Positions 52,080-60,792 are shown, counted from the first letter of the stretch. The stretch: 64,000 nt of DNA from Sphingomonas sp. (GCF_024508665.1 NZ_JANINP010000007.1:186001-250000); one strand, 5' to 3'. Numbers and translations are program-made. Notes: a model not told the origin generated them from the sequence alone.

Positions 52080-52798
52080 GGTCGCGTCGACAGTCCTTCG
52101 ATCGTGCGGATCAGCAGCGCGATATCCTGGTCGCGCGACAGCCGGTGGTCGCCGTCCTTGATCAACGTCACCTGCACGTCGGCTGAACGGAGGATCCGCG
52201 CCAGATGGAGCGAGCGTTCGTGCGGCACGTCGCGATCGCCCTGGCCATGGAGGATGCGCACCGGGCAATCGATCGCCAGCATCGACGCGGTCAGCCGCGA
52301 CGCCTCGCCCGATTGCCAGAAGCGGCTGGTATAGACGGTCGGCTGGTCCGAATAAGGCGACGGCCGTTCGAATTGGCCATCCTGGAGCAGCTTCATCTTC
52401 TCATCCATCGAGAAGCCCCAGTCGGTGAAATCGGGCGCCGGCGCGATGCCGACCAACGCCGCGACCAGCTCGGGATGATCGCGCGCGATCATCAGCATCA
52501 GCCAGCCGCCCATCGACGAGCCGACCAGGATCGCGGGCTCGGCGAGCATGTCGAGCATCGCCAGCACGTCGTCGCGCCAGCCGGTCAGCGTCTGGTCGGC
52601 GAACTCACCCTCGCTCGCGCCGCAACCGGCATAATCGAAGCGCAGATAGGTGCGGCCAACCGCCTTCGCCCATTCCTCCAGCGCGACCGCCTTCGTCCCG
52701 GTCATGTCGCTGGCATAGCCGGGCAGGAAGACCACCGGCGGTCCCTTGCCGACAGTGAGGTGATAAGCGAGCGCGGGGCGGGTGGGGGTATCGGTCAT
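52076..52798 (-). CDS. Alpha/beta hydrolase (ABHD10/esterase-like)
   Basis: The 240-aa product has VVFLPGYASDMTGTKA, FDYAGCGASEGEF, nucleophile elbow ILVGSSMGGWLMLMIA, Asp in ILHGQGDRDVPHE and His in KDGDHRLSRDQDI, a complete triad. It resembles the carboxylesterase / palmitoyl-thioesterase ABHD10 group. The substrate is unknown. The ATG at 52798 (MTDTPTRP) is preferred over an upstream one that runs through a repeat. It is coupled to the TPR gene. Confidence 0.88.
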   Translation of the reverse strand: MTDTPTRPALAYHLTVGKGPPVVFLPGYASDMTGTKAVALEEWAKAVGRTYLRFDYAGCGASEGEFADQTLTGWRDDVLAMLDMLAEPAILVGSSMGGWLMLMIARDHPELVAALVGIAPAPDFTDWGFSMDEKMKLLQDGQFERPSPYSDQPTVYTSRFWQSGEASRLTASMLAIDCPVRILHGQGDRDVPHERSLHLARILRSADVQVTLIKDGDHRLSRDQDIALLIRTIEGLSTRP

Positions 52799-52829
52799 GG
52801 GGGAGGCTGTAGGGGGAGGGCGAACAAAC

Positions 52830-53030
52830 AAAAAGCCCCTCCCGGTTACGGGAGGGGTCGTTTAGCTCCCCTCCCGCTTGCGGGAGGGGCTGGGGGAGGG
52901 CGTGTCGCTTCTGCGCTGATGAACAGGCCCTCCCCTAACCCCGTGCGAGGTGAAGAGCGCCCCGCGCTCTTCAGGCCATGCCGGGGGCATGGCCGACCTC
53001 GCACGCGCAAGCGGGAGGGGGAACTAGAGG
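52830..53030. repeat. Compound intergenic repeat with family A arms
   Basis: It starts CCCCTCCCGGTTACGGGAGGGG, continues with CTCCCCTCCCGCTTGCGGGAGGGG and ends with GCAAGCGGGAGGGGGAACTAG. A GCCCTCCCCTAACCCCGTGCG / GAGCGCC...GGCCATG segment lies between. These are several tandem inverted units in 200 bases, the most elaborate copy in the window, between two hydrolase genes on the minus strand. Confidence 0.7.
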
Positions 53031-53936
53031 TCACCCCGCGAACGCGGTCACCGCCTTCAAAAACACTTCCGGCTGATCGAGCATGATGAAATGCGCGCTG
53101 TCCGGCACTTCGACCAGGGTCGCATGCGGCGCGTCCTTGTATGCGGCGGTGTAGAGCGGCTCGGCCACCGCCTTGGGCAGCGCTGCCGAGGTCGGGTAGA
53201 GCATCGTGATCGGCGTCGCGATCTTGCCCATGTCGCCGCGCAGGTCGGTGATCATGTCCTCGTACATTGCTTCCGCCGACACGCGGGTATCGGTCCGACC
53301 CATCCAGCCGGCGACCTTGGCCTGGGCGTCCGGGCGGAGCGCGAACCGCGCCGCCATCGCCTGATTGGCCGCCGCATCGGGCTTGCCATAGCTCGCCGCG
53401 AACCGGTCGCGCATCGCCGCGGCCTGCGGCTTGACCGCGTCGACCGTGGCGCCGGGACCGAACAGCATACCGTACCAGGGCAGGGAGTCGACGATCATCA
53501 GCTTGCCGACATCGCCGGGCTGCTCCTTGGCCAGCATCAGCCCGACCAGACCGCCCATCGAATGGCCGACCACCGCCGCGCCCTGCAGCTTGTGCTGCGC
53601 GATATAGCCGTGGAGGTCGCCGACGATCCCGTCGAGCACGCCCGGCTTCAGATTGGCGCCGGCATCGTCGCCGGCAAAGCCGTTGACCTGGACCAGGATG
53701 ACGCGGTGCGACTTGGCGAGTTCGGGCACGACGCCGTCCCACACCGCCCGCGGCGAGGACAGGCCGGGGATCAGGATGACCGGCGATCCCTTGCCGGTCT
53801 CGGTCACCGAAATGTGGTCCATCCGGACTTCGCCAGTGCTGGTCGCCGCAGCCGGGGCGCAATGGCCGATATTGGGCTGGAGGATAACGAGCGGCGCGAG
53901 CACGGCGACGGCGAAGCGAAGAGTGAAGTGGTTCAT
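53031..53936 (-). CDS. Secreted alpha/beta hydrolase
   Basis: The 301-aa product has a signal peptide (HFTLRFAVAVLAPLVILQPNIGHCA). A complete alpha/beta hydrolase core follows: VILIPGLSSPRAVWDG, VVGHSMGGLVGLMLAKE, and the final His in PDSAHFIMLDQPEVFLKAVTAF. It is probably a periplasmic esterase or lipase. The gene lies 3 bases after the XRE-regulator gene's stop codon, so it may belong to the regulated operon with the XRE protein and its membrane partner. Confidence 0.87.
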   Translation of the reverse strand: MNHFTLRFAVAVLAPLVILQPNIGHCAPAAATSTGEVRMDHISVTETGKGSPVILIPGLSSPRAVWDGVVPELAKSHRVILVQVNGFAGDDAGANLKPGVLDGIVGDLHGYIAQHKLQGAAVVGHSMGGLVGLMLAKEQPGDVGKLMIVDSLPWYGMLFGPGATVDAVKPQAAAMRDRFAASYGKPDAAANQAMAARFALRPDAQAKVAGWMGRTDTRVSAEAMYEDMITDLRGDMGKIATPITMLYPTSAALPKAVAEPLYTAAYKDAPHATLVEVPDSAHFIMLDQPEVFLKAVTAFAG

Positions 53937-53939
53937 GGT

Positions 53940-54143
53940 TCAGGCTTCCTTGCTGGGAGAAACGAAGATGTCTTCGATCGCGAGCCCGAACAGCTCGGCG
54001 ATCTTGAAGGCGAGGGGGAGCGAGGGGTCGTAGCGGCCGGTCTCGATCGCGTTGACGCTCTGCCGGCTGACCTCGAGCTTGTCGGCGAGGTCGCCCTGGC
54101 TCCAGTTGCGTTCGGCGCGCAGCACCTTGAGGCGGTTGTTCAT
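53940..54143 (-). CDS. XRE-family HTH regulator (small)
   Basis: The 67-aa product is a single Cro/CI-type HTH: NNRLKVLRAERNWSQGDLADKLEVSRQSVNAIETGRYDPSLPLAFKIAELFGLAIEDIF. Such mini-regulators (YozG-like) typically accompany a membrane protein and autoregulate. Its start overlaps the DUF2178-like membrane gene's stop as ATGA. A set of GTAAAG/CTTTAC half sites lies upstream of the operon. Confidence 0.92.
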   Translation of the reverse strand: MNNRLKVLRAERNWSQGDLADKLEVSRQSVNAIETGRYDPSLPLAFKIAELFGLAIEDIFVSPSKEA

Positions 54144-54544
54144 CGACCTCCCCCCATCGTCAGCCGATTGGCGAAATTGCCGAGGCCGAGCCCGCCGAAC
54201 CACAGGACGGAGACCCAATAGACCTCGACATGGCTGACCAGCTCGAAGCTTTCGAGAAAGCCCCACATGGTCGCGATGCTGAGCGCGAAGCCGGACGCCC
54301 AGAGCGTCTGGCGCACCATCAGCATGCGGACATATTCGTCCTGCTCCTCGACCAGATAGAGCCCGATCGCGGCGAAGATGCCGATGATCGGAAGCGCGGG
54401 CAGGATCGCCACGATCCAGGCGACCGGGCCACCCACCAAATGATGTTTGAACGCATAGACCGCGCCGATCAGGAACGCGGCGTAGATCAGGCTGAGGACG
54501 ATGACCCTCTTGTTATAGCGCCAACCGGCGGGGCTCATGATCAT
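54140..54544 (-). CDS. Four-helix membrane protein partnered with XRE regulator
   Basis: The 134-aa product has four predicted helices: RVIVLSLIYAAFLIGAVYAF, WIVAILPALPIIGIFAAIGLYL, LWASGFALSIATMWGFLESF and VEVYWVSVLWFGGLGLGNFA. Acidic EEQDEYVR lies in the central loop. Small membrane proteins paired with YozG-type XRE genes are widespread; the function is unknown. GGAG lies seven bases before the ATG. Confidence 0.82.
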   Translation of the reverse strand: MIMSPAGWRYNKRVIVLSLIYAAFLIGAVYAFKHHLVGGPVAWIVAILPALPIIGIFAAIGLYLVEEQDEYVRMLMVRQTLWASGFALSIATMWGFLESFELVSHVEVYWVSVLWFGGLGLGNFANRLTMGGGR

Positions 54545-54615
54545 GTAAAGGCTCCTTTCGAATCAGTAAAGTGAGCTTTACAGTAAAGCGTGCTTGTCAG
54601 TCCAGGGGGCTTTAC
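54545..54615. promoter_or_regulatory. Operator array of GTAAAG/CTTTAC repeats upstream of XRE operon
   Basis: A perfect inverted repeat GTAAAG-TGAG-CTTTAC lies at 54566-54581. A degenerate copy, GTAAAG-CGTG-CTTGTC, lies 17 bases on at 54583-54598. Single half sites are at 54545-54550 (GTAAAG) and 54610-54615 (CTTTAC). This tandem arrangement fits binding of the XRE dimer encoded downstream. Confidence 0.6.
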
Positions 54616-54829
54616 AGGGTATTGGATGGTCATGGCCCTCGCATATCGCGACGGCATCCTTTGTCGGACCGCCTAGGCGCGTCGCTCGGCCGCCGCCCAG
54701 TATGTGCAGCAAGGCGGGCGCACGCTCCCGCCAGAACGGGCAAGAAATTGGTGGTCGAACTGCAATATCCCGATAATACAGAACCAGTTCGCCTCCGGGG
54801 GGAGGCGATTCGCTAGTGAGGGGGTTTGC

Positions 54830-55528
54830 ATGAACAGGACGATTCTGACCGCTGCGGCGGTTGCATTGGTGTGCGCGTCCGCGCCGGTCATCGCCAAGGA
54901 CAAGAATGCCGCGCCAGTCAATGTCGATGCGCCGGCGGGTGCCGCCAAGCCGATCGCGGCCAGCTGGCCGGCCGGCGTCGCGCCGACCACGCCGACGATT
55001 GCCGCCGATGCAGTGCTGCCGACCAATACCGAAGTGGTCGTGCGGCTGAATTCGGAACTCAATTCGAAGAAGGCGCGCGAAGGTTCGACGTTCCTCTCGA
55101 CCGTTGCCTATGACGTGATGCTGGGCAATGTCGTCGTCGTGCCGAAGGGCACGCCGGTCAACGGCGTCGTCACGTGGCGCACGGGCAAGGGCGCGTTCGG
55201 CAAGTCGGCGAAGATGGAATATGAGATCCGCAGCTTCGACCTCGGCGGCCAGCGTTACGCGCTGTCGGGCAAGTTCCGCCAGGAAGGCAGGGGCAACACC
55301 GGCGCCGCGGTCGGCGCGGTGGTCGCCGTCGGCGTGTTCGGCGCGTTCGTCACCGGCAAGAGCGCGATCGTCGAGCAGGGCCGCGAGCTCAAGGTCTATA
55401 CAACGACCGTCATCCCGGTGATGGTGCCGCCCGGCGCGTCGGCGGCGCCTGCTCCGGCGGCCATGCCGGCGACGACGGCGGCAGTGCCGCCTCAGGCGAC
55501 CGCGCAGCCGGCTTCGGCGACCAAATAA
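54830..55528 (+). CDS. Secreted protein of unknown function with glycine-zipper-like segment
   Basis: The 232-aa product has a signal peptide (NRTILTAAAVALVCASAPVIA). A beta-type domain follows (LPTNTEVVVRLNSELNSKKAREGSTFLSTVAYDVMLGNVVVVPKGTPVNGVVTWRT), then a GNTGAAVGAVVAVGVFGAFVTGKSA glycine-rich hydrophobic stretch and an Ala/Pro-rich tail. The VPKGTPVNGVV pattern resembles SH3-like outer-membrane or secretion accessory proteins. I cannot assign a family. It is divergent from the XRE operon; the ATG at 54830 is preceded by GAGGGGG. Confidence 0.78.
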   Translation: MNRTILTAAAVALVCASAPVIAKDKNAAPVNVDAPAGAAKPIAASWPAGVAPTTPTIAADAVLPTNTEVVVRLNSELNSKKAREGSTFLSTVAYDVMLGNVVVVPKGTPVNGVVTWRTGKGAFGKSAKMEYEIRSFDLGGQRYALSGKFRQEGRGNTGAAVGAVVAVGVFGAFVTGKSAIVEQGRELKVYTTTVIPVMVPPGASAAPAPAAMPATTAAVPPQATAQPASATK

Positions 55529-55597
55529 GCGATCAAATCGTCAAAGGGTCGTGCGGCATGCGCCGCGCGGCCCTTTTTCTTTGCTCGTGTGCCGGCG

Positions 55598-56998
55598 TCA
55601 CAGCCCTGCGATTTTCGCCAGTATATCGCCCGCGAGCACGCTCAGCGTGTCGTCGCGCGCGCCCATCACCACGACGCGGTCGCCGGGTTGAGCGATACCC
55701 GCGATCATCTCCGCCGCTTCGGCGCGATCGGCGATGTGGCTCGCGTTGCGGCCGGCCGCCTTAACGTCGGCGACGATGTCGGCGCTGGTCACTTCACGGG
55801 TCACGGTGCCGCCATAATAAGCGGGATCGGGGAGGATCAGAACATCGTCCGCCTTCAACCCATGGGCGAAGGCGGCGACGAGTTCGCGGCGCATCGCCTT
55901 GAGCGGGCCGTAGCCATGCGGCTGGAACAGCACGATCAGCCGGCCGGGAAAGGCGTGGAGCGTGGTCAACGTCGCGGCGATCTTGTCGGGATTGTGCCCG
56001 AAATCGTCGAGCACCGCGATGCCGTTGGTCTCTCCCACCAATTCGAAGCGGCGGCGCAGGCCGGTGAATCCGGCGATCGCGACCGCGGCATCCTCGAACG
56101 AGACGCCCGCCGCATGGCAGGCGGCGATCGCCGCGAGCGCGTTGGCGATATTGTGGCGGCCGGGCACCTGGAGCTCGACCGCGACGGGATCGTGCCCGCG
56201 CGCGACGAGCTGGAAATGCGCGCCATAGGGTTCCTCGACGATATCGGTCGCGGTGATCTCGGCATCGGCCTTGAATGCGAACCCGACCACGCGATTGGCG
56301 GGCAGCGTTCCGGCCAGCCGCGCGCCGTCCTCGTTATCGAGATTTACGACCGCGATTTCCGACTTGGCGATGAAGTCGCCGAACAATTGGTTGAGCTCGT
56401 CGAGGCTCTTATGGTCGAGGCTGACATTGTTGAGCACCGCGATGCGCGGCGCGAACAGGGCGATCGAGCCGTCGCTTTCATCGACTTCGCTGACGAACGC
56501 ATCGCCGCCGCCGACCAGCGCGCTGGCGAACGGCGCGTTGGGCGAGGCGAAATTCTTCATCACCGCGCCGTTCATCACCGTCGGATCGCGACGCAGCGCA
56601 TGAAGGATCCAGCCGATCATCCCGGTCACGGTCGACTTGCCGCTGGTGCCGGCGACGCCGATCGGCATCGTGCTGGCATTGAACAGATCGGCGAGCATTT
56701 CCGCGCGAGTCATGCGCGGGCACTCCAGCCGCTCGGCGGCGATCATGTCCGGCACGGTGGGCTCGATCGCGGCGGAGGCGACGACGATCTGATCGCGCGA
56801 GGAGATGCCGCTGCCGTCCTGAGGGAACAATTTGATCCCCAGGTCGCGCAGATAATCGAACTTGGCGGGCAGCCGCGCCTGGTCGAGGCTGCGGTCCGAA
56901 CCCGCCACGCTGGCGCCGCGCGCCGCCAGGATCATTGCCAGCGGCATCATGCCCGACCCGCCGATCCCGACGAAGAAACAGGGTTTGCTCATATCCAT
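55598..56998 (-). CDS. mpl: Mur ligase family protein (Mpl/MurC-like)
   Basis: The 466-aa product shows CFFVGIGGSGMMPLAMILAARG (nucleotide fold), PIGVAGTSGKSTVTGMI (Walker A), VSEVDESDGS, LNNVSLDHKSLDELN, VPGRHNIANALAAIAA and DDFGHNPDKIAATL. It looks like UDP-N-acetylmuramate ligase adding a peptide, closest in layout to Mpl (recycling ligase) or MurC. The divergent neighbour is an LD-carboxypeptidase, the other recycling enzyme, which favours Mpl. The start at 56998 or 56992 is uncertain. Confidence 0.8.
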   Translation of the reverse strand: MDMSKPCFFVGIGGSGMMPLAMILAARGASVAGSDRSLDQARLPAKFDYLRDLGIKLFPQDGSGISSRDQIVVASAAIEPTVPDMIAAERLECPRMTRAEMLADLFNASTMPIGVAGTSGKSTVTGMIGWILHALRRDPTVMNGAVMKNFASPNAPFASALVGGGDAFVSEVDESDGSIALFAPRIAVLNNVSLDHKSLDELNQLFGDFIAKSEIAVVNLDNEDGARLAGTLPANRVVGFAFKADAEITATDIVEEPYGAHFQLVARGHDPVAVELQVPGRHNIANALAAIAACHAAGVSFEDAAVAIAGFTGLRRRFELVGETNGIAVLDDFGHNPDKIAATLTTLHAFPGRLIVLFQPHGYGPLKAMRRELVAAFAHGLKADDVLILPDPAYYGGTVTREVTSADIVADVKAAGRNASHIADRAEAAEMIAGIAQPGDRVVVMGARDDTLSVLAGDILAKIAGL

Positions 56999-57054
56999 TG
57001 CGCCGGGCTATCCCCGCTTTCTGGGACGACGGCAAGAACGGGACGGCAGGGCAG

Positions 57055-57891
57055 ATGAAAATTGCGGTGATGGCGCCTGCCAACCGGGTCGAGGAGCATT
57101 CGCTCGACGCGCTGCCGACAATCGCCGCCGATTATGATGTCGAGCTGGTAATCGACCCGCAATGCTATGCCTCGGGCGGCGGCCATACCTGGGCGGGCCC
57201 CGATCAACTGCGCGCCGACACGTTCCTCAAATATGCAAACGATCCCAGCGTCCATGCGGTGTGGTTCGCGCGCGGCGGCTATGGCTCCAACCGCCTGTTC
57301 CCGCTGATCTTCCCACACCTGGAGGACGCCGCGAAGCGCAAATCCTATGTCGGCTATTCGGACATGGGGTTCATGCTCGGTGCGCTCTACGCGCGCAAGG
57401 TCGGCAAGCCGATCCACGGCCCGATGCCGATCGACGTCACGCGTAACGACAATGGCGCGTCGGTCCGGCGCACGCTCGGCTGGCTGGTCCATGGCGACAA
57501 AGCGGGACTCGAGCCCGGGATCGTCGGATCGGGGCGGCCGGCGGCGGCGTTCAACCTGTCGATCCTGGACGCGATGATCGGCACGTATTGGTTGCCCGAC
57601 CTGACCGATCATGACCTGCTGGTCGAGGAGGTCAGCGAGCATCTCTATCGAGTCGACCGGATGATGTTCCATGTCGCCAACGCGACGCAATTGTCGGGCA
57701 TCGCCAGTCTCCGCTTGGGCTCGATCACCTTGCCGCCCGCCGACGGTCAGGCTGATTTCGGCCACACGCCCGACCAAATCGCGTGGGATTGGAGCAAGAT
57801 AATGAAGGTTCTCTACGAAGGCCGCGCACTAATTGGGCACGACAGCAACAATCATGTCGTGCCTTTCGGCCAGATCATTGCGCGTACGTAA
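57055..57891 (+). CDS. ldcA: Muramoyltetrapeptide carboxypeptidase (LD-carboxypeptidase)
   Basis: The 278-aa product of the S66 family has WFARGGYGSNRLFPLI with the nucleophile Ser in GYGS, a Glu in DLLVEEVSEHLYRVDRM and a His in LIGHDSNNHVVPFG, the S66 Ser-Glu-His set. It trims murein tetrapeptide to tripeptide for recycling by Mpl, which is encoded divergently 56 bases away. The ATG at 57055 starts MKIAVMAPANRV; a longer ORF start is rejected. It is cytoplasmic. Confidence 0.9.
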   Translation: MKIAVMAPANRVEEHSLDALPTIAADYDVELVIDPQCYASGGGHTWAGPDQLRADTFLKYANDPSVHAVWFARGGYGSNRLFPLIFPHLEDAAKRKSYVGYSDMGFMLGALYARKVGKPIHGPMPIDVTRNDNGASVRRTLGWLVHGDKAGLEPGIVGSGRPAAAFNLSILDAMIGTYWLPDLTDHDLLVEEVSEHLYRVDRMMFHVANATQLSGIASLRLGSITLPPADGQADFGHTPDQIAWDWSKIMKVLYEGRALIGHDSNNHVVPFGQIIART

Positions 57892-57988
57892 TCATACCCA
57901 TATTGGGCAGCGTCCGTCGAACTACGTAGTCCCTCAAAGCCTTTGCTAACCAATTCGCACTAGCCATCCGGTGATCGAGAGGTCACCG

Positions 57989-58453
57989 ATGCCGCAGACG
58001 CTGGAAGAATATCACGCCAAGATCGAACGGATGATGGCCGAAGGCGATGCCCTGGTCGCGGCGCGTGATCCGGCGTCCGAAGATGCGGCGAAGCGTCGAA
58101 TGTCCGAATCCGCTCTGGTCATGGCCTCCTATCAATTGTTCGTGCACCGTCAGGTATTCGCGCCGATGCTGGAACATGCTGATGCGGCGACGCGCGCGCG
58201 AGTCAACGAGCTCAAGGTCGAGTGCATCGCGCTGACCGAAGATCTGCGCTTCAATGTCCGCGAGTTCGTTGCGCGCGTCGACGACGAGCCGCTCGACTGG
58301 GACCAGGCCGCAGCCGGAGTGGCGTGGTTCAACGGCCGGGTCCGCGCGCACATCGCCCAAGTCCGCCAGATGATGGCGCCGGAACTGAGCGATGCCGACC
58401 ACGCCCGGCTGCGTGCGCATCGCACCGCTGCGATCGGCGTTCACGCGGCCTGA
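57989..58453 (+). CDS. Conserved helical protein of unknown function
   Basis: The 154-aa product is mostly helical, with acidic and basic residues alternating (LEEYHAKIERMMAEGDALVAARD, VNELKVECIALTEDLRFNVREFVARVDDE, RVRAHIAQVRQMMAPELSDADH). Spaced His residues and the length recall hemerythrin-like or regulatory four-helix proteins, but no metal motif is clear. GAGAGG lies before the ATG at 57989. Convergent with the LysR gene, overlapping by 13 bases. Confidence 0.7.
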   Translation: MPQTLEEYHAKIERMMAEGDALVAARDPASEDAAKRRMSESALVMASYQLFVHRQVFAPMLEHADAATRARVNELKVECIALTEDLRFNVREFVARVDDEPLDWDQAAAGVAWFNGRVRAHIAQVRQMMAPELSDADHARLRAHRTAAIGVHAA

Positions 58454-59343
58454 GGCGCGCGCGCCCGTGCGAAATCGATGAACGCGCGTAATGGCGCCGG
58501 CATCTGTCGCCGGCTCGGATAGAAAAGGTAAAGACCCGGCCAATAGGGGCACCAGTCGGCCAGCACGCGTTCCAGCCGGCCCGCCGCGATATGATCGGCG
58601 ACGATCTCCTCGAACAGATAGGCCAGCCCGATCCCGGACAGTGCCGCGTCGAGCATCAGCTCCTGGTCGTTGGTGATGAACGGACCGTCGATCGCGATCT
58701 CCAGCTCGACCCCGGCGCGCTCGAATTCCCAGTGATAGAGATCGCCGCGCTCGAAGCGATGGCGGACGCAGGGCAGGCCGATCACGTCGCGGGGATGGGT
58801 AGGGCGGGGATGCCGCTCGAAATAGCCCGGCGTGCCGACCACCGCGAAGCGGCGATGCGGCCCGATCGGCACCGCGATCATGTCGGCCTCGACCAGTTCG
58901 CCGAAGCGGATGCCGGCGTCATAGCCACCCGCCACGGTGTCGACGAATGCCCCTTGCGCGGTGATCTCCACCGTGACTCCGGGATGCGCGGCGAGGAAGC
59001 CGGCGAGCAACGGCATCAACTCCAGTTGCGCCGCGATCTGCGAGGCGTTGATCCGCAACGTACCGATCGGCGTGCCGCGCCAGGTGTTCAGTTCCTCGAT
59101 CGCGTCGTCGACATCGCGAAAGGCGGGATCGATGCGGTCGAACAGCCGCTGCCCGGCCTCGGTCAGCGCGACGCTGCGCGTGGTGCGGTTGATCAGGCGG
59201 AGGTCGAGCCGTTCCTCGAGCGCGCGCAAGGCGTGGCTCAGCGCCGATGGCGTGACGCCCAGGTCGATCGCCGCCCGACGGAAACTGCCGGCGCGCGCGA
59301 TGGCGAGGAAACTGCCGAGATCGGCGGGCGTCACACGCTGCAT
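58441..59343 (-). CDS. LysR-family transcriptional regulator
   Basis: The 300-aa product has the HTH MQRVTPADLGSFLAIARAGSFRRAAIDLGVTPSALSHALRALEERLDLRLINRTTRSVALTEAG and a substrate-binding domain (GTLRINASQIAAQLELMPLLAGFLAAHPGVTVEI). It is divergent from the SDR gene, with CTCATTAA repeats in between, so it probably controls that gene and itself. Confidence 0.93.
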   Translation of the reverse strand: MQRVTPADLGSFLAIARAGSFRRAAIDLGVTPSALSHALRALEERLDLRLINRTTRSVALTEAGQRLFDRIDPAFRDVDDAIEELNTWRGTPIGTLRINASQIAAQLELMPLLAGFLAAHPGVTVEITAQGAFVDTVAGGYDAGIRFGELVEADMIAVPIGPHRRFAVVGTPGYFERHPRPTHPRDVIGLPCVRHRFERGDLYHWEFERAGVELEIAIDGPFITNDQELMLDAALSGIGLAYLFEEIVADHIAAGRLERVLADWCPYWPGLYLFYPSRRQMPAPLRAFIDFARARAPQAA

Positions 59344-59355
59344 TGATGAATCCTG

Positions 59356-59395
59356 CTCATTAACTCGTGGATGATATCGTCGATTATCTCATTAA
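59356..59395. promoter_or_regulatory. Candidate LysR/SDR divergent operator
   Basis: Two identical CTCATTAA boxes lie at 59356-59363 and 59388-59395, 32 bases apart (about three helix turns), in the divergent region. A GATGATATC / GATTATC stretch is between them. This spacing suits a tetrameric LysR binding activation and recognition sites. Confidence 0.4.
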
Positions 59396-59458
59396 GCGCC
59401 AGCGTCTATCTGGGCTTCACCGACGGATTGCCGCCGGATCAATTCGAGGAGACAGATC

Positions 59459-60307
59459 ATGCGGACATGGTTCATCACCGGCGCGTCGCGTGGGTTCGGC
59501 GCGCTGATCGCCAAGGCGGCACTGGAGGCGGGCGACGCCGTCGTCGCCACCGCGCGCAATCCCGACGACGTGACCAAGACGCTGGGCGGACACGACCATC
59601 TGCTCGCGGTACGGCTCGACGTCACCGATCAGGCCCAGGCGAATGACGCGGTTGCCGCGGCGATCAAGCGGTTCGGCCGGATCGACATACTGGTCAACAA
59701 CGCCGGGTTCGGCGTGGTCGGCGCGGTCGAGGAAGCCAGCGCGGAGGAAATCCAGCGCGTCTATGCGACCAATGTGTTCGGCCTGCTCGGCGTGACGCGC
59801 GCGGTGCTGCCGCATATGCGCCGCCAGCGCTCGGGCCGGGTGTTCAACCTGTCGTCGGTCGGCGGCTATGCGTCGCGCGCCGGGTTCGGCATCTATTGCT
59901 CGACCAAATTCGCGGTCGAGGCGTTGAGCGAGGCATTGCACGGCGAACTGGAGCCGCTCGGCATCCACGTCACCGTGGTCGAGCCGGGCGCGTTCCGCAC
60001 CGACTTCCTCGACGGCAGTTCGCTGGCACCACATGCGCAGCGGATCGCCGATTACGACCAGACCTCGGGCCAGACGCGCGAATGGTCGAGCGCCAACAAT
60101 TATGCGCAGCAAGGCGATCCCGCCAAGCTCGCGACCGCGATCGTCCGCCTGGCGGGCGAGGCCCAGCCGCCGCTCCGCATCCAGTTCGGCAGCGATACCG
60201 TGGCCATTGTCGAGGCCAAGAATGCCTTCGTCGCCAGCGAACTCGCGCAATGGCGCGACCTCGCGCTCAGCACCGACTATCCGGCCGAGGAACTGGCTGG
60301 GGCCTAG
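59459..60307 (+). CDS. Short-chain dehydrogenase/reductase
   Basis: The 282-aa product has the classical SDR motifs: TGASRGFG (Rossmann), VRLDVTDQAQ (adenine contact), LVNNAGFGVVGAVEE (NNAG), NLSSVGGYASRAGFG with catalytic Ser, and YCSTKFAVEAL (Tyr and Lys of the triad). The C-terminal PGAFRTDF follows the pattern of the family. It is NAD(P)-dependent; the substrate is not evident. It is regulated probably by the divergent LysR; a family B repeat follows. Confidence 0.93.
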   Translation: MRTWFITGASRGFGALIAKAALEAGDAVVATARNPDDVTKTLGGHDHLLAVRLDVTDQAQANDAVAAAIKRFGRIDILVNNAGFGVVGAVEEASAEEIQRVYATNVFGLLGVTRAVLPHMRRQRSGRVFNLSSVGGYASRAGFGIYCSTKFAVEALSEALHGELEPLGIHVTVVEPGAFRTDFLDGSSLAPHAQRIADYDQTSGQTREWSSANNYAQQGDPAKLATAIVRLAGEAQPPLRIQFGSDTVAIVEAKNAFVASELAQWRDLALSTDYPAEELAGA

Positions 60308-60345
60308 GTGTTCCAACAAGACGGACCGACCGCGCCATTTCAACG

Positions 60346-60438
60346 GTCGTCACCCCGGGCTTGTCCCGGGGTCCACTCTTCCACTTGCGAAGGCAGGCGT
60401 TGTTGCGCGGTGGATGCCGGGACAAGCCCGGCATGACG
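60346..60438. repeat. Palindromic intergenic repeat, family B, between convergent genes
   Basis: GTCACCCCGGGCTTGTCCCG...GGGTCCAC at the left and GTGGATGCCGGGACAAGCCC...GGCATGAC at the right, each a self-hairpin and together an inverted pair. It is between the SDR and the ABM-like genes, which converge, and is the likely bidirectional terminator. Confidence 0.78.
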
Positions 60439-60444
60439 GTTGTG

Positions 60445-60792
60445 TCATTGCGATTGGGCGGGTCCGTGTAGATCGGACCCCCCGACCACGCGATGATGCT
60501 CGACATGGTCGGGCCGCGTCAGTAGGAAACGGTCGTCCTCCGGATAGTAACGCGCGCGGTCGATATCCTCGCCGGCGAACGCCACGATCGCGTCGATCGA
60601 TTCCCACCAGCTGAGCGTCGTGACCTCGCTTTCGCCATTGCCGAGCGTGCGGACCAGCATCTGCGCGCCGAGATTGCCCGGCGTCGCGCGGTAATCGTCG
60701 AGCCCGGTGCCGGCGATATAGGCAACATAGTCCGCCTCGTCGGCGGTACGGATGCGCGCCGACCAGCGGCGCAGGATAACGATCTTGTCCAT
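60445..60792 (-). CDS. Antibiotic-biosynthesis-monooxygenase-like (ABM) protein
   Basis: The 115-aa product has a ferredoxin-like dimeric alpha/beta-barrel pattern: KIVILRRWSARIRTADEADYVAYIAGTGL, NLGAQMLVRTLGNGESEVTTLSWWESIDAIVAFAGEDI. The Trp-Trp and WESIDAIVAF core resembles ABM / DUF family quinone or heme monooxygenases. The ATG at 60792 follows a short alternative lead. Function inferred only from fold. Confidence 0.75.
   Translation of the reverse strand: MDKIVILRRWSARIRTADEADYVAYIAGTGLDDYRATPGNLGAQMLVRTLGNGESEVTTLSWWESIDAIVAFAGEDIDRARYYPEDDRFLLTRPDHVEHHRVVGGSDLHGPAQSQ

Noticed and set aside
46216..53030. CRISPR-like arrays from the repeated CCCTCCC motifs
   Set aside because: The repeats are palindromic and irregularly spaced across separate intergenic gaps, with no spacers and no cas genes.
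8471..60438. Family B palindromes as attC or integron sites
   Set aside because: They lack the conserved core sites and the gene-cassette organisation, and neighbours are ordinary chromosomal genes.
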